Below, piece by piece: positions 1 through 11,506 of a stretch of DNA of 64,000 nucleotides (position 1 is the first letter of the stretch; the number at the start of each line of letters is the position of its first letter). The stretch comes from Neoscytalidium dimidiatum. Lineage: Eukaryota > Ascomycota > Dothideomycetes > Botryosphaeriales > Botryosphaeriaceae. Below the pieces are notes generated by a model that was given only the letters and a program-made list of their open reading frames with translations, did no database searches and was not told where the DNA came from. Where the stretch lies: assembly GCA_037367355.1 (NCBI GenBank), contig CM074695.1:2294001-2358000 (forward strand). Reading direction: 5' to 3'. Position numbers and translations under genes: made by a program.

Positions 1-1158
1 CAGTATGGACGGGCGTGCTCCTGGGCGGGCGTGCAGGCGGGGTGCGGCGCATTATCTGGTGAGCTCTGAGGGGCGTGGGCAGCGATGACACGGCTGCGCT
101 GGGGGGGCAGAGGGCCCTGAGGCGTAAAGCAGGGTTTTGCACTGGCTTGATGCAGGGCCTTGGGCTGGGCACAGCGAAAACACAGCGAGGGCGCTGATTC
201 GCGCGGATTGCAGATGCGAGAGTCTCGGTGAAGGGCGCGCAACGCCCACGCCGCCGGAAACACCGCACGCGTCCCCCCCCGGGCAGCCGTCGATCCTGCG
301 CGTTCACGGATCAGCCAGGCGTCCGCTGCCTGGGCCTTGCCCGCCCGAGGCAGACAGGACAGCAACCAACGGCTGCGGGAGCAAGCCGCTGTCACCGTCG
401 CGGATGCCCCGCTTTTGACGTCAAGCCGCTGCGACACCCGCTGCGGCGAGGCCATGGCACAGAGCGGCCACGCGTATGTATGTATGGATAGACGGATGGA
501 CGCATTGAGTGTGTTCGCTGCGCGTCTGTCGTATTGACTCGATGCACTGGCGGCTGCGCGGTGTCGGGCAGGCTGGAGCCCGCGCGCATCGCCAGACTCG
601 CGTGCGCGTGGGCTCTTGGTGGAGCAACGGCTGCAGGGGCTGGCCTGGTGTTGCTCGTCACCGCTGGCCTTCCCAAGCCTTGGTCAGCCGGCCCGCGTCC
701 GTCGACCGCCGACCGCCGGGCGTGACTCCGCTGCTGTGTTCTGGGCCCGCGGCGAGAACGCAGGGTCTGCAGTGGCAATCTGCCATCTCTGCTCTCGTCC
801 CGTTCTGCTCTCGTGGTCAGCGTTCCGTTCCTCGCCCCTCTGGCGATAGCTGGCGGGTGCCCTGGCGCCGGCGCCGTGACGCTGCTGCCGCTCGCGGTGA
901 TTAGCACGCTGTTCCTCAGGCCTGCGTTGGCTTCCGCGGTGGCGACGGCAGCTGCAGCGAAAAATAAGCTCGTGGCCGGGCGGCAGCGACGGAGCGGCAT
1001 ATCAGCAGGGGTCGTGGTGTTGAGGGCGAGGGTGGAGGGCGGGATCGACGGCTGGGATGATTGCGCACTTGGAGCACGTGAAGCAGGCAGGCACGCAGGC
1101 GGTAGCAATGCGTCGCCGGTGCTCCTTCAGACGACGACGACGACAACAACAACAACAA

Positions 1159-1189
<31 letters not shown>

Positions 1190-1528
1190 TTCGCTTGCTG
1201 CGCTGCTGCTGTTTTTGTCAGCATGACGTCCGCTCGCCCTCTCTCCCATTCCTGCCGGCCCAGCATCTAGCAGCCGTCGTCCGCGCTGCCCGGGCGCCGC
1301 TAGCCTCCAATGGCCAATGGCTCGAGACTGCCGCGCACTTGTCTCGCCTACCATGTCATTGCCGCCGCCGCTCTCAAACACCTCCTGCATTGCCTACGTT
1401 CTTTGTTTTGACATGACTTAACTACACCTTCGGCTGCTCGCGCCGCCTGCACGCACCTGCTCAGCCGCAGCGCCTCCACGACATGGCACGAGCCGCCCTG
1501 GGTCTGACACGAGCCCAGCCCGGAGATA
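1..1528. other. Intergenic region upstream of the histidine kinase
   Basis: GC-rich leader region without a convincing gene. Open frames occur on both strands but have biased, low-complexity translations and no recognisable domain. It contains a compound trinucleotide repeat at 1131-1187 and presumably the promoter and 5' UTR of the kinase gene that starts at 1529. Confidence 0.6.
1131..1187. repeat. Compound trinucleotide microsatellite (ACG)4(ACA)6(TCA)9
   Basis: Three different trinucleotide tracts follow one another without a gap: ACG four times, ACA six times, TCA nine times. Any reading frame gives homopolymers (Gln/His, Thr/Ser, Asp/Val), which explains the open frames here. It lies about 340 bp upstream of the kinase start, probably in the promoter or 5' UTR. 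Confidence 0.9.
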
Positions 1529-4500
1529 ATGTCCTCCTCAGAGTGCGGGGATGCCGCCCTTGACAGTTTGAGCCTGCTCACCGCCTTCCTCGACCGTGAC
1601 GACCGACCTACCTTCATCCTCGATGCTCATAATACAGCCCGTTCCGACATCTTCTACCAGAATGAGGCTCTGCGCGACTTTGTTGGCCGCTTGTCATCTG
1701 CCGATTCAACTCAAGACATCAGCTCGCATTTCAAGGACTGGGCCGCCAAATTTGAAGCAACCTCCGAAAGCGCCGACCGGGATGGTGCTGCATCGCGCAT
1801 CAGCTTCGGTGGCCGGCAGTGGACGAGCTTTCTGCTCCTCCAGAGATGGAGAATAGTATCCGCTATTGCCGTTGATGACGAATCCCGCCATGCGACCAAG
1901 CGTGATCGTTCATTTGATGGTGCGGACAATCTAGAGCGCCAGTCAAGTACCGCTTTTCCGAGCATTTCGGCCGAAGAACTGAGACGAAAGGCTGGCCTGG
2001 GCAGCGAGCTTGACTCACAGACCTCAGACGAAGACATCGACGACACTCGAGAGTGCAACTACTCCATCAGTCTCAACCTGTCACATCCACTCTCATCCCG
2101 GTGCCTTGATTGGCTCAAGGAGCCTGCTGAGAATTTGCCAACTTATTATCGCTTTTTCCTGGATTACAACTGGTCATCAACGCCTCTAGGTCCCATCAAA
2201 ACATGGCCCGACCTCCTCAGACAAAACACCATAACAATTCTCTCCAGCCCTGATCCGCGCCTGCTGATTTGGGGTCGCGACATGTGCCTGATATACAATG
2301 AAGCTTGCCTTGCGCTTATCGGACAAAATCACCCACACGCTCTCGGCCATGGTCCCGCTCAGGTCTTCTCAGAACTATGGAAACCGATCAAAAGCATAGT
2401 GAAGCTTGCAATGCAACAGGGTAAAGCAACCCGTGTCCAAGACTTACAGCTAGCCATCAAGCGGAGAAAATCGTTTGGGTTGGAGGAGACTTACTGTGAG
2501 TACCAATTTATTTTTTCATTCAGTGGTTCCTCAGCAAAGTTGTGGGGGGTCAAAATTTCTTGGGAGATGTCATCTTCAAACATGTTCATGTTATTGCTTT
2601 GAAGCGTCTACCAAGCCCAACCGACTATTTAATCTAAACCCACCTACTCCTGTCGAACATCATCTCTTGAGATTCATGATTCCGATCGCTTTTATTCGAT
2701 CCATTATACTTGATAGGACCGGAATTCTACTTTAGCACGGCCAAGGAAAGTCACCTAATTAATGATGGATGCAGGGAGCTTTACCATGTTGCCGATAATT
2801 GATTCACATGGCACCGCCATCGGCGCACTGGACGAATTCGTCGAGTCTACCGGGCAAGTGATTGGGGAACGGCGCATCAACACTCTGATATGCCTTGGCG
2901 AGAAAGCCGGTTCTGCGAAAGGTATTGACGAGCTTTGGAAGCTGATACTCTCTGGACTTGAGCCAAACTCGCAAGATATCCCCTTCGCTCTCCTCTATTC
3001 GGTGAATGAGCAGGGGTTAAGGATTGGGGCTCAGCCCGAAGAGTCCAGCCCTCCAACCCTCAAAAGTTGCATCTTAGAAGGCACTATCGGGATCCCAGAG
3101 GACCATCCAGCTGCTATATCATCATTTCCTATCACTGAAGGCGACGAAGGCTTCTCGATCCCTTTTCGGCGCGCTTGGACATCTGCACAACCTGCTCTCC
3201 TCTCACAGAGTGACGGGACCCTCCCGAAAGCCATATCACAATTAAAAATCGAAGGGCGTGGCTTCAGCCAACCCAGTACCACGGCCATAGTGTTACCGAT
3301 CCCCCCTCTAAGTGGTACCAGCATTCGAGGTTTCATCATCATGGGTTTAAACCCTCGCAGACCGTATGATGAAGACTACCAAGTATTCATACGCCTTCTC
3401 AATGACCGTCTCGTCAAAGCAGTTGCTTCGATTTTCTTGCCAGAAGAGCAGGAAAGGAGCCGCGAAATTATAGAGGAGAATAACTCCCGGCACAATAAGT
3501 TTTCAAGAGAACTCGAACGAAGAAAGCAGGAAGCTGAGTCTGCAGAGGCAACCTTCACGGCATTGGCAGAGTGCGCACCCATTGGCTGTGTGGTCTTCCA
3601 GCTCGATGGCCGTAAGTCGCCCAACGCTACACATACACAATATGACTAATTAAGAACTCGCCGATAGAACCTCGTTGGATGAATCAAGCCTATCTGGACT
3701 TGAGTGGTTTGCGACGCGAAGACTTCGGCAGCGACCCTCGCCAATGGTCAAGCACTGTTATACCCGAGGATCGCGAATTCGTCGAGGAGCAATGGCAGAG
3801 ACTTATCGAACGTCAAAGCATTCGACCGTTTGAGTTCCGCGTAAATAGACCATGGCATTCTCCAGGATCTACGGATGAAAGCGGCGATCACATGGACTTT
3901 TCCTGGATTCTGGCAAACGCATTTCTGAGATACGATGAATCGGGTGAGCCCCAGAGTGTTCTGGCGTGGCTCACAGACATTTCGCATCAAAAATGGAGTC
4001 AGCAACTGCAGGCTCGAAGACTGGAAGATGCTTTGGAAACGAAGAGACAGAGCGAGAATTTCATTGATATGACGTCACATGAAATGCGTAACCCCTTATC
4101 CGCGATTCTCCAGTCAGCAGATGGCATTTTGACAGCGCTCAAGGTAGACAAGACTGAAAGCAGACGCCTTTCTCAACCTCGCGAGCCCCTCGTTCTGGAT
4201 TCAGAAGCCCAGGAGATCATCAGTGATAGCGCCCAGACCGTAGTTCTGTGCGCACAACACCAAAAGCGGATCGTTGATGACATTCTGACGCTTTCAAAAC
4301 TTGATTCAAACCTTCTTGTCATATCCCCTGACCTCGTACAACCGGTGACGCTTATTGAAAGAGCTATCAAGATGTATGAGGCCGAGCTTAATAGCGCTCA
4401 TATCAGGTTGAACCTATCGATCCACCAATCCTATGATGAAATGGACATAGAAAGTGTCCTTCTAGACCCTTCTCGTCTCCTGCAAGTTCTGATCAATTTG

Positions 4501-5802
4501 TTGACCAACGCCATCAAATTCACCAGAGATCGGGATAAACGCGCAATCACAATATTCCTGTCAGCGTCACCGAAAAGGCCATCCGCTGGCCACAATAATC
4601 TTGCATATATTCCTCGGCGACCATCCAGGCCAGACCACACATTTCCAGACGAATGGGGCCCTGGTGAGGATCTGTACTTGCAAGTCACCGTCGAAGATAC
4701 GGGGAAGGGACTAAGTGAGGATGAGATGAAACTTCTCTTCCACCGTTTCTCGCAGGCATCACCCAAAACGTACGGAGAATATGGAGGCTCCGGGCTGGGT
4801 TTATTTATCTCGCGCGAACTTACAGAACTCCAGGGTGGAGAAATTGGCGTCGCGTCCCGGGCTGGCCAAGGGAGCACGTTCACCTTTTACATCAAGGCAC
4901 GAAGGTGCACCCCCGAAAATCCAGGCAGCACTCCACCCTCACCTATTGATGGCTTGCGGTCGCCTCCTCTTCGCCGACGCAGCTCGCAGATGCGTGAACG
5001 AGCGCACTCGAATAGACGAGCGGATCCAATGCCGCTGACAGCCCCCTCAGACCCAAGTTGGACGTACAGTCAGGTTGAGGTGAAAAACGTTGCACCTGCG
5101 CATCCTGTGGAGGCGGATTCAAAGACCCGCCATCCAGACTTAAAAGTCTTAATTGTAGAGGTACGTATGCAGGCAAACCCAATTTTGCATATGCAGACCT
5201 CTCCTACGAGCTCAAATGTCACTTATTAACCTTTACAGGATAACCTGATCAACCAAAAAGTCCTTGCCCAGCAACTTCGCCGCGCGGGATGCACCACGTA
5301 CGTCGCAAACCACGGCCTCGAAGCGCTCGCCGTCCTCGGCCGTAGTACTTTCTCCACATCCGCTCGAAGTCCATCCCAGCCTCATATACCATCGCCTATC
5401 TCTCACGCCGCCGACGGTGCCAATTCCCCAATTGTACCCGCACCTTCTCCCTCGCAGAATTCTCAATTCCCACCACCACAACCGCCGACGCCGCCGACGA
5501 CGACGACGGAGCCCACCTCTTCTCCCTCCGACATCTCCGTTTGCCTGATGGACCTCGAGATGCCCGTTATGGATGGACTATCGTGCGTCAAGCGCATCCG
5601 CGCCATGCAGGCCGCCGGCCAGCTCGCCCGCCACGTCCCCGTCATCGCCGTTACGGCGAACGCCCGAAGCGAGCAGATCGCCATCGCCATGGACGCGGGC
5701 ATGGACCTGGTCGTCACGAAACCTTTCCGCATCCCCGAGTTGTTGCCGCAGATGGATGCATTAGTGAGGAGGATCGCGGCCGGTGGTGGAAGGGTGAGAT
5801 GA
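1529..5802 (+). CDS. Hybrid sensor histidine kinase / response regulator
   Basis: Predicted cytosolic two-component sensor that autophosphorylates on His and passes the phosphate to its own receiver Asp, and from there to an HPt protein. Exons: 1529-2495, 2775-3611, 3668-5160, 5239-5802 (about 1286 aa); all phases agree, and the first junction restores a Trp codon in EETYW. Order: PAS-like region near residues 205-330 (WSSTPLGPIKTWPDLL), GAF-like region about 370-560, second PAS about 610-720, H-box SHEMRNPLSA with His about 739, N-box LLTNAIKFT about 880, G2 box GGSGLGLFIS about 975, then a receiver with VEDN, phospho-Asp in LMDLEMPVMDG (about 1204) and Lys in TKPF (about 1260). No membrane segment is evident. 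Oddity: about 58 extra residues rich in Pro, Ser and Thr split the receiver. Assignment as a hybrid kinase is firm; the fungal HHK subgroup was not determined. Confidence 0.93.
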
Positions 5803-6640
5803 GAAGTGCAGTGAGTGGTGGATGGGTGATGCTCGGTGGTAAAGTGTGGTGGCGGGTAAGAGGTTTAGTGGACCGGGCTAGGGGGTAGGTTGAATCGGGG
5901 TGCGCATTCCGGATGCGAGGAGAAGATGCCCACCGTACGACAAGTTAGAAGTGAATGGCAGGAAGATGGGCCATGAATATTCTCTGACTCTATGTTCCGG
6001 CCCTGGGTTCCAGTCCGCCAGGTATTAGTCCTTGGAAGTTTTCGTTGGTATTGAAAGGAAGAAAGGGAGGAGGCATTCTTATGCATCGCGAACGACTAGA
6101 TGAACTCTGATGAGCAACGCATGCCGACGAGGCGGAACTTTGCATTTTCCTTCGGACATTCTGAAAGTTTCTAAATGGAATGATCTTTTCTCTCGCGAGC
6201 GGCTTGGAAATGAACATAGTCCCTAATATATCTCACGTCCAAACTACTGGCGGTATTAGTAACAATGAAATCATTTCTTGTCTATCTGCTGCACTACTGC
6301 ACCTCTCACCAAAGGGGAGTACGTGTATGCCATTGCTACTGCAGTGAGGAATATGATATCAATGAAAGGGGAAAACGGTAGGAAAGATGGTGAATGACCA
6401 GCAGACCCAGGATATCAAAGTATAAAGACCCAATCGCCACATAACTCCAACGGCTGGAAGGTATAAGAAATGATATGTTCCCATGTTGCCTCACCGATTA
6501 TCTCGATACTGTCTTTTTTCTTTTCTCTTTTCATGCCCTCTCTTGCGTGCTGATGAAACTCCAGAATGCAAGGGTCGAAACACTCTAGGATGACCAGAGC
6601 GTTTCGTTCGATCAAACAATTTCGCTGTGTCGGTCGTGCT
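5803..6640. other. Convergent intergenic region
   Basis: 3' flanks of the histidine kinase (+) and the IFRD gene (-), which converge here. Moderately AT-rich; no convincing open frame or RNA gene was seen. Confidence 0.6.
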
Positions 6641-8243
6641 CTACCATGCCTTGCGCGACATCATGATGCTACGATTCGGGTTAGTGCTGGCAAGTGACAA
6701 GTATCGTGTGGTGTAACTTACGGCAAACTGTCAAAGACCACCTCGTTGTTCTCGTAGTGCGTCACAAAGCCGCCCTGGAGCGCTCTTCGCAACGCGCTCA
6801 GCCTGAAAAGCTTCCACCACTTGTCAATACGCATTTCACCGGTCCGGTTGATCTTGATGGTCATTCTGCTGCCGTACGCGCGTTCCTTCTCCGGATCCCA
6901 CGCGGTGCTGTACCGCGGGCCTCGAGTTGGGTGCTCGACGCTGTTCAATATGTCCGCGAAATTGGAGCGCATGCGGCTACGATCCTTCTTCGCAACCCGG
7001 CCGATTTCGGCACCGTTCAGCGTTGCGAGTGCTTCCAGCTTGTGCAAGAGCTGATCCTCGCGTCTGTACACGGTGTAGCGCTTGACCATTTTGGGGGCTC
7101 CCGGGGTTGCGTCTGGATCGTCGATTTCGTCTTCAGATGACGGTTCCTCATCCTCTTCTACCTCAGTGCATGATTTCTCATAGAGAAGTGCGATATTTTC
7201 GCCAGCAGCGATCTGAACAGTGAGATCTGAGGAGTCCAGTTGCTCTACGAAAGCTTCCATAGCGGTTTCGGTGACGTCTTCCAGATCGTCAATTTGAGTG
7301 GCAAGGAATCCCCATTCTTCGAGAGCAGCAGTGACCACTGCTGCTTCGTCTCCAGCACCGATTGAATGTCCGTCCGACTCCACAATCTCCACGTAGAACT
7401 CCATCACGTCCTGAGTCTCTTCAAGGGACGCACCCCCGTAAAAGGTGGATGTGCCAAGTGTGTGAATAGCTGCGACCTTGGAAAGGAGGGACTCGGAGTC
7501 ATTGATGATGCGCTTGACAGGGCCGGCGATAGCATCATAAATATGATCTGAGGGGGAGGTAATGACGGTCATCTCAATGGCTGAGACTCCTTGTTAGCAA
7601 CACGAAAGGTAGAATACGGTCGATACGGGACTACGCACCTTTCAGAGCCATAATGGTCTCGCGCTCGCTCGTCTCGGACTTGACGCTCTTGAGGATGGCA
7701 GGGACAAGTTCGCCAACTTTGTGCTCGATATCATCAGCAGCATAGTGCGCCTTAAGCAAGTATGAATATGCGGCGAGGGCGTCGGAGCGGCCTTGATTGC
7801 TGCTACGCTTGCGATCAATAATTTCGGCTATGCGATCGGCGAGCTGGGCCTTCCAGACATCCGGAGGCGCGTCGAGATCTTCGGAGGCGAGGATATCATC
7901 GATGGAGTTCGTGCTGTTGCGGGAGCCGTCAGCGTTAAGTCTTCGTCACACGGCTTTCAGAAACACCAGGGTTCCTGACAGACATGGAAGCGGGAGCGAA
8001 GGCGCACAAAAAAAAAAAAAAAGGTGAGGCTGGGGGAACTCGCCTCCAGGTGGTGCCGTCGCTGAGGTTTCCCTCCTCCTCGTCGGAGACGTTTCTGCTG
8101 ACTGTCCTGCTGGCGTTTCGGGAGACACCGCGAGAGTTTGCGGTTGAGCTGGCCTTGGAGCTGGCGCCCGAGGCTATACGCGAACGGGCCTTGCGCGACA
8201 CAGTCTTGCCGCTTTCAAGCACCTGGCGGCGGAGGTCTGGCAT
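6641..8243 (-). CDS. Interferon-related developmental regulator (IFRD) family protein
   Basis: IFRD-domain protein with an Arm-like helical fold; the family has proposed roles in transcription and ribosome-linked regulation, but the fungal function is not established. Exons on the minus strand: 8243-8044, 7913-7639, 7580-6722, 6668-6641 (453 aa), all phases consistent. The N-terminus is Ser/Arg-rich (about residues 1-65), then comes the family signature SIDDIL, DRKRSS, LAAY and SERETIMALKA across exons 2-3. An acidic stretch (VEEDEEPSSEDEID) precedes a basic C-terminal region that ends in the RRALQGGF segment. The first intron has no usable GT donor; the only join that keeps frame and gives the family-like TTWSTNSIDD uses GC-AG (8043 to 7914). 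The last exon adds only nine codons including the stop. Family call firm; first intron inferred. Confidence 0.87.
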
Positions 8244-9128
8244 GATGGGGTCTGTCGCGTGAGGCGGGCGACTTCGCAGGGGGTTGCAGAAGGTATGAGA
8301 GTGTGGACTGAGAGACGTGGGTGAGGCGTAACCGTCGCAACGGGTGGTGTGGCGGACGGGCGGTGTCTATTGTAATGACGTCGAAGGCAGATGCGGTTTG
8401 GGTTTTGACTGCTGGCGGGGCTCGTGGTGATGGGCGAATGCGCGGTGGGCCATGTGGAAGAGTGGATCAAGCAGAGATAGTGACTGGCGGGCGTTTGGAG
8501 AGCGCGGTACTGAGGGCAAGGAGCGAGGTGAAGCGCGAATGTTCCCTCAAGCTGCAGCAGCAGCTGACCGCCGGCACCGCCTGCGCTGCGACGGGTGCTC
8601 GAGACTCCTGCGCTTATTCGTGCGCCTAGCGATTGGACGCACCCAGCTCCCCGCCCATTTTCGCCTATGACTCTTCAGCCGTTCCCCCGGCCTCGTCCGA
8701 CACACGAGCAAGAAGCTTTCTGCCTTGACCCAATCTCTCCGTGCGTTTCCCTGCTGCATCCGCATCATCCGTGGTGTTCGCGAAGAGGGATGAGGTCATA
8801 CACACGTGACACATACAAGCTTGGATCGCCCCTAGGTCGATGTCACTCCACTCCAAATCTCTCGTCGATGGGAATTGAATCGTCAAAAGCGACACTCGAG
8901 AGCGTCATGTTTCCCTAGGTGGATGCAGCCATATCAGATCTGGCTTGCTCTGAGGCTTATGCGTCTCCATGTTCATCCGTCCATCCCGGGTAGTGGCTGA
9001 CGCAATTATCTTGCTAACGATACAGGATGTCATATATACATACATGTCACTCGAGAAGGCTCCTGTCACCGGAGTCATCTCTTCGTCTCATATTCATCGA
9101 TGGACCACTGATGTTCCTGTTGGCTCAT
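8244..9128. other. Promoter-side region of the IFRD gene
   Basis: Upstream flank of the minus-strand IFRD gene and 3' flank of the doubtful small gene at 9129-9780. Short open frames here are not supported by any motif. Confidence 0.5.
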
Positions 9129-9780
9129 TCAGACCGTGTGTCTTTCACCGCACTTTTTCTTAACTGTTTGCTCAATGGCTACAGCTGCATCTCTGCGGGC
9201 TGCCGCGTCTTCCAAGCTCCCTAATCTCACCGGTATTCCCTCCATGGCCTGCTTTCCGTACAGTGGGAACGGATCCTCTCCCGGCGCTATTGTCACGTAC
9301 CTGCGGAATGGTGTCTCAAGTGATGGACGTGGCCTCTTCGGAATTTTGAGGCCATCAGCGCCTTGAAAATCGTGCTGCCCTTCGTCCTGCGAGCTGAATG
9401 CGAGCCCACTATCTCTTTTTCGCGTCTGTTCTCGGTTGCGCCACATCTCCTGGTAAGCCATCATCTGGCCTTCCGCATGTACAACATTTTCAGCATAATG
9501 CGTGTCCGACTACACGTCATTGGTTAGTATACGAATATCTGTTAGAGGACTGGCAAGACACACTTCGTGACGCGAAGCTTCTAGCGTTCGTAAGTTATCT
9601 TGTGATAACCTCATTACTTCGTGGCTGGAACTGACTGCCGCCGACTTGGTCGAACAGTCGGGCCCCATAGCGACGAATGCTACACAGCGATACTGGGTCC
9701 AGTCTCTCCGACTCAGCAATCTTGGAGGCCTCTTGGATTCCTCGGCTATATCTGTCCCTATCAACCCTGGTAGTACGCAT
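9129..9780 (-). CDS. Small hypothetical protein, gene model uncertain
   Basis: The better-supported part is the minus-strand frame 9464-9129, whose translation is charged and protein-like (EMWRNREQTRKRD, RRYVTIAPGEDPFP) and ends in an Ala/Lys-rich helix-like tail. It continues upstream in frame to about 9512, just after a strong branch site (TACTAAC) and a TGTAG acceptor, so an intron probably precedes it. The first exon is unclear: a frame starting at 9780 (MRTTRVDRDRYSRG) is plausible, and an alternative 5' exon ends at a GTAAGT near 9793, but no donor joined cleanly in phase. No family is recognised. It could be a spurious open frame. Confidence 0.35.
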
Positions 9781-11478
9781 GATGAGCTTACATACTTACA
9801 GGCTATTCTTGAGATTCTCCTCCTGAGCTGACTCCGTATGGACGAGTAGAATTGGACAGCTATGACTACTAAGTTGATGCGGCGGGTTCAGAGTTTGTTG
9901 GGTCTTGGTTGATCACTGAAATTCAGTTCACTGACCACTACAAGCAAGTTCCTTGGATCATTTATACGGCTCACCTATGGAAGGCAGTAGGCCACGGGCG
10001 ATCTTGCCTTGTGTCTGTGCTCTTGGAGTTACAAGGGACCTTCCCCCTCTCTCTCTTGGCCTAGTCACGTTTGACCGGCGGCCTGTTTGGCAGCAAAAGT
10101 GCGGACAGTCTCCGGGGGGATGACTCGTCTCCTGCATGCAGCAAGCACTCGCGAACTTGAAAAGAGCTCAGCCAAGTAAGGCAGAAGGAATGAACAGTCA
10201 ATCGGGCGTTCAACATCAGGCAGCGAGACGGGGCCAGTCTTTGGGCAGGCGGGCAGATATCACAGCACCCCATGGTTGATAAAAGAAAAGGCCGGGCGCA
10301 AGGCCGGTTTGGTATGTATACTAGTCAAGCGGATTGCACCTACTCCACCACAACTCGAACCCAAAATATCTCCAACGAGCCTCATCGCCCGAGCACCCGC
10401 GCCATGGAGAATCGGCCCCAGTAGCACGGGCCTGTAGAGCGGGCGCCTGTGCTCGAGAATCCCCGTTTCAGGGCACGCTGCGGCTGGCGGTGGTTGGAGC
10501 GCGACAGCCATTCGGCTGTGCCGCACGCCGCTAACTGCTTACCCACGTGGGAACCGGCGGCCGTTGGGACCCGTTCCCGCATCCAGAGGGACTGCGCCCG
10601 GACACGCCGTCTCCGTCGCCCTAAATGCCTTCATGTGCGCCGCTGCTTCTTCGGAATCTCCGTAACTGCGCACCCCAGGGCCCTGTTTCGGTATCAAGCT
10701 CGCAGCCCCCGGTGTGACGGCTCGTCACCGGCAGGAGCAACAGTCGGCGAACCACGGGGCCGGCCCGCCGACGTCACGACGTGCGCGTCTTAGGTGGAGG
10801 CCAGGGATGCGGAGGTATCTGGCACCGTTACAGCGGAACAAGGCTGAAGGAGCGAAGGAACAGATCGCGCCCCTCTGCCGGCCACAACTGCTGCGCGAGA
10901 TCGGGGAGATTGGCTGCGCAATCGAGGCGGTACCTTAATTCTGCGTCGAATGATCTTTTCCTGGAAGCGCTGCGGCTGCTCACCTCAGACGCCAGAAGCT
11001 CCTACAACACTGCGCGCAGCAATTTTTGGAACGCCAGCTGCTGGCCACGCAGCTGTTTCACGCATCTGCAGGACTCAGACAGCAGGCGCTTACCCCGGCG
11101 TCATCAGTATCAGGAGCATGAAACGCAAATCTCTCTGACCTGGGGGCAACAGGCGCACCCGGTCATGGCACCCAGCGACCCCGCCGTGCCTGTCTCGCGC
11201 GAGGGCCTGCCGTTCGCCAAGCAAAGGCACAAGCTTCTCAGCAATCTCGTCACTGATCGCCGCCGGGCCCTGCGACTTCCGGTGTATTTTTGGTGCAGTA
11301 GTGGGTACCTCTCGCTTTCGCTCTTGGGGGCCAAACGTCTGGCCCACCTGCCGCTTGCGGGCTGCAAGGGCCGGCGAGCCCCTCGCGCAACACAGCAACG
11401 GATCGTCCAGCGTCCAGCACCCCCGCAAGCCTCGCGATATGACGACGACGCGGCCGAGTCAGAGTCCGCCCGCGCCGC

Positions 11479-11506
11479 ATGGAGCATGGAGCATGGAGCA
11501 TGGAGC
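11479..11506. repeat. Tandem heptanucleotide ATGGAGC x4
   Basis: Four perfect head-to-tail copies of ATGGAGC. The unit is not a multiple of three, which argues against coding selection on the open frames that cross it. Confidence 0.9.

Noticed and set aside
1057..1416. Open frame with poly-Gln and poly-His
   Set aside because: Produced entirely by the triplet microsatellite; the flanking sequence is not protein-like.
2496..2523. 28-nt intron ending at the first CAG in the kinase gene
   Set aside because: Too short; the acceptor at 2774 restores Trp in EETYW and continues the conserved PAS region.
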